Part shown: positions 62,052-64,000 of the stretch, in pieces | Layout of the letters: the number at the start of each line of letters is the position of its first letter | How positions within the stretch are numbered: the first letter of the stretch is position 1 | Source of the DNA: Streptomyces flaveolus | Lineage (GTDB): Bacteria; Actinomycetota; Actinomycetes; Streptomycetales; Streptomycetaceae | Length of the DNA stretch: 64,000 nucleotides | Reading direction: 5' to 3' | Assembly (NCBI RefSeq): GCF_014648815.1 | Contig: NZ_BMRV01000014.1 | Span: forward strand, 142,887 to 206,886 | Notes under the pieces: model-generated | What the model was told of the DNA's origin: nothing | Database searches by the model: none | What the model saw: the letters and a program-made list of their open reading frames with translations, nothing else | Made by a program: the position numbers and the translations under genes

Positions 62052-63737
62052 TTGAGTCATCCGCACCCTGAACTGGGCCGTCCCCCGGCGCTCCCCGCAG
62101 GCGGCCTCCGGGTCACCCCCCTGGGAGGCCTCGGCGAGATCGGCCGCAACATGACGGTCTTCGAGTACGGCGGCCGCCTGCTGATCGTCGACTGCGGAGT
62201 GCTCTTCCCCGAGGAGGAGCAGCCCGGAATCGACCTGATCCTGCCGGACTTCACGTCCATCCGGGACCGCCTCGACGACATCGAGGGCATCGTCCTCACC
62301 CACGGCCACGAGGACCACATCGGCGGCGTTCCCTTCCTCCTCCGCGAGAAGCCGGACATCCCGCTGATCGGCTCCAAGCTGACCCTCGCCCTGATCGAGG
62401 CCAAGCTCCAGGAGCACCGGATCCGCCCGTACACCCTCGAGGTGGTGGAGGGGAACCGCGAGCGCATCGGCCCGTTCGACTGCGAGTTCGTCGCGGTGAA
62501 CCACTCGATCCCGGACGCGCTGGCCGTCGCCATCCGCACGCCCGCGGGCATGGTCGTCCACACCGGCGACTTCAAGATGGACCAGCTCCCGCTGGACAAC
62601 CGCCTCACGGACCTGCACGCCTTCGCGCGCCTGAGCGAGGAGGGCATCGACCTTCTCCTCGCCGACTCGACGAACGCCGAGGTCCCGGGCTTCGTCCCGC
62701 CCGAGCGCGACATCTCCAACGTCCTGCGCCAGGTCTTCGCAGGGGCCCGCAAGCGCATCATCGTGGCGAGCTTCGCCAGCCACGTCCACCGCATCCAGCA
62801 GATCCTGGACGCCGCGTACGAGTACGGCCGCCGGGTCGCCTTCGTCGGCCGCTCCATGGTCCGCAACATGGGCATCGCGAGAGACCTCGGCTACCTGAAG
62901 GTTCCGCCGGGCCTGGTCGTGGACGTCAAGACCCTCGACGACCTGCCGGACAGCGAAGTGGTGCTGGTCTGCACGGGCTCACAGGGCGAACCGATGGCGG
63001 CCCTGTCCCGCATGGCCAACCGGGACCACCAGATCCGCATCGTCGAGGGCGACACGGTGATCCTGGCGTCGTCCCTCATCCCGGGCAACGAGAACGCGGT
63101 CTACCGCGTGATCAATGGCCTGACCCGCTGGGGCGCCAACGTCGTCCACAAGGGCAACGCCAAGGTGCACGTCTCGGGCCACGCGTCCGCCGGCGAGCTC
63201 CTGTACTTCTACAACATCTGCCGCCCGAAGAACCTGATGCCGGTCCACGGCGAGTGGCGCCATCTGCGGGCCAACGCCGAACTGGGTGCCCTCACCGGCG
63301 TCCCGCACGACCGCATCGTCATTGCCGAGGACGGAGTCGTCGTCGACCTCGTCGAGGGCAAGGCGAAGATCTCCGGCAAGGTCCAGGCGGGGTACGTGTA
63401 CGTCGACGGGCTCTCCGTCGGCGACGTCGGTGAGCCGGCTCTGAAGGACCGCAAGATCCTCGGCGACGAGGGCATCATCTCGGTCTTCGTCGTCATCGAC
63501 TCCTCCACCGGCAAGATCACCGGCGGCCCGCACGTCCAGGCGCGCGGTTCGGGTATCGAGGACTCGGCCTTTGCCGACGTCCTGCCGCGGATCACCGAGG
63601 CTCTGGAGCGCTCGGCGCAGGACGGGGTCGTCGAACCCCACCAGCTCCAGCAGCTGGTACGCAGGACCCTCGGCAAGTGGGTGTCGGACAAGTACCGACG
63701 CCGGCCGATGATCCTCCCTGTGGTCGTGGAGGTCTGA
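62052..63737 (+). CDS. rnj: Ribonuclease J (metallo-beta-lactamase/beta-CASP)
   Basis: 5'-3' exo- and endoribonuclease for rRNA and mRNA processing. The 561-aa product has the metallo-beta-lactamase core with HGHEDH (LTHGHEDHIGG, near residue 80), the beta-CASP domain, and the RMMBL-type segment SGHASAGELLYF. The C-terminal ~100 residues are the RNase J extension. The TTG at 62052 is chosen because AGGAGAG precedes it by six bases; the in-frame GTG at 62025 lies in a leader hairpin and would add nine residues. A 13-bp terminator follows. Confidence 0.95.
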   Translation: MSHPHPELGRPPALPAGGLRVTPLGGLGEIGRNMTVFEYGGRLLIVDCGVLFPEEEQPGIDLILPDFTSIRDRLDDIEGIVLTHGHEDHIGGVPFLLREKPDIPLIGSKLTLALIEAKLQEHRIRPYTLEVVEGNRERIGPFDCEFVAVNHSIPDALAVAIRTPAGMVVHTGDFKMDQLPLDNRLTDLHAFARLSEEGIDLLLADSTNAEVPGFVPPERDISNVLRQVFAGARKRIIVASFASHVHRIQQILDAAYEYGRRVAFVGRSMVRNMGIARDLGYLKVPPGLVVDVKTLDDLPDSEVVLVCTGSQGEPMAALSRMANRDHQIRIVEGDTVILASSLIPGNENAVYRVINGLTRWGANVVHKGNAKVHVSGHASAGELLYFYNICRPKNLMPVHGEWRHLRANAELGALTGVPHDRIVIAEDGVVVDLVEGKAKISGKVQAGYVYVDGLSVGDVGEPALKDRKILGDEGIISVFVVIDSSTGKITGGPHVQARGSGIEDSAFADVLPRITEALERSAQDGVVEPHQLQQLVRRTLGKWVSDKYRRRPMILPVVVEV

Positions 63738-63768
63738 CGGTCCGTCGGACCCAGGACCGCGCGAACGA

Positions 63769-63808
63769 GGAGCGGGGCGCCACGATTTGCATCGGGGCGC
63801 CCCGCTCC
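63769..63808 (+). terminator. Strong hairpin terminator after RNase J
   Basis: Perfect 13-bp stem GGAGCGGGGCGCC (63769-63781) with 63796-63808 and a 14-nt loop, 32 nt after the stop. Confidence 0.85.
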
Positions 63809-63857
63809 AGTACGTTTACAACTCCGCTCGGACGGGCACCCGACCACTTCGTGGTTC

Positions 63858-64000
63858 GGAGCCGCCCCGGAGGGCGGGAAATCCGGCTCAGAATCTCTGA
63901 TAAAGTCGGAACCGCCGGAAAGGGAAACGCGAAAGCGGGAACCTGGAAAGCACCGAGGAAATCGGATCGGAAAAGGATCTGATAGAGTCGGAAACGCAAG
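63858..64000 (+). promoter_or_regulatory. Probable rRNA operon promoter/leader region (incomplete at window end)
   Basis: Contains two copies of a motif CTGATAAAGTCGGAA (from about 63897) and CTGATAGAGTCGGAA (from about 63979), 82 bp apart, each with a -10-like TAAAGT or TAGAGT. The A-rich GGAAA-repeats and the segment GAAATCGGATCGGAAAAGG match my memory of the leader upstream of 16S rRNA genes in Streptomyces. No ORF is convincing here. The rRNA genes themselves would lie beyond the window. Confidence 0.6.

Noticed and set aside
63677..63982. 101-codon frame at the window end
   Set aside because: It starts inside RNase J, crosses the terminator and lies in the rRNA-leader-like sequence.

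Overview
This window is chromosomal DNA from a high-GC actinomycete, almost certainly Streptomyces. The evidence is extreme third-position GC, GTG/TTG starts, ATGA/GTGA stop-start overlaps, a bldB-type developmental gene, an actinobacterial ESX (type VII) secretion locus, and a degenerate copy of a familiar Streptomyces intergenic repeat. The gene order (dxr, site-2 protease, ispG, proS, rimP-nusA-infB-rbfA-truB, ribF, ESX locus, bldB, rpsO-pnp, dapB, thyX, dapA, RNase J) matches what I remember of the conserved core near S. coelicolor dxr to RNase J. No database was consulted.

Region 1 (1-22.6 kb) is mostly housekeeping on the + strand. Isoprenoid genes dxr and ispG flank a site-2 protease. 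Two GNAT acetyltransferases and proS follow. Three minus-strand genes come next: an APH(6)-like pseudokinase and a pair of ferritin-like DUF4439-type proteins. Then comes the translation cluster rimP, nusA, ylxR, infB, DUF503, rbfA and truB. A 1421-residue protein with a degenerate trypsin domain and a degenerate STAND-like NTPase sits between truB and ribF.

Region 2 (22.6-28.5 kb) is a five-gene minus-strand oligopeptide-type ABC transporter operon. All its genes overlap or nearly abut. Its binding protein ends in a membrane anchor instead of starting with a lipobox.

Region 3 (28.8-52.8 kb) is a type VII secretion locus. Core genes lie at both ends: an EspI-like ATPase, an unknown gene, eccE, eccB and mycP on the left, and an unknown membrane gene, eccC and eccD on the right. 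Between them is an accessory block (37.5-45.9 kb). One arm reads right: a 148-aa helical protein, a 582-aa WXG protein with a low-complexity tail and a C-terminal YxxxD motif, a second mycosin, and two WXG100 proteins. The other arm reads left: a 168-aa helical protein, a 778-aa protein with an N-terminal WXG-like domain, and a small lipoprotein. Codon bias is clearly weaker in much of this block, with a sharp change inside the 778-aa gene. This looks like a swappable set of secretion substrates and partners, and it is the best candidate for an undescribed system here.

Region 4 (52.8-64 kb) holds bldB, rpsO, pnp (with a large hairpin between the last two), an M16 peptidase, dapB, small membrane proteins, thyX, dapA and RNase J. 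After a strong terminator the final ~150 bp resemble a Streptomyces rRNA operon promoter/leader, so an rRNA operon probably starts just beyond the window.

Most gene ends carry long perfect hairpins without U-tracts, as is usual in Streptomyces. Statements on GC3 are by-eye estimates from parts of each gene.
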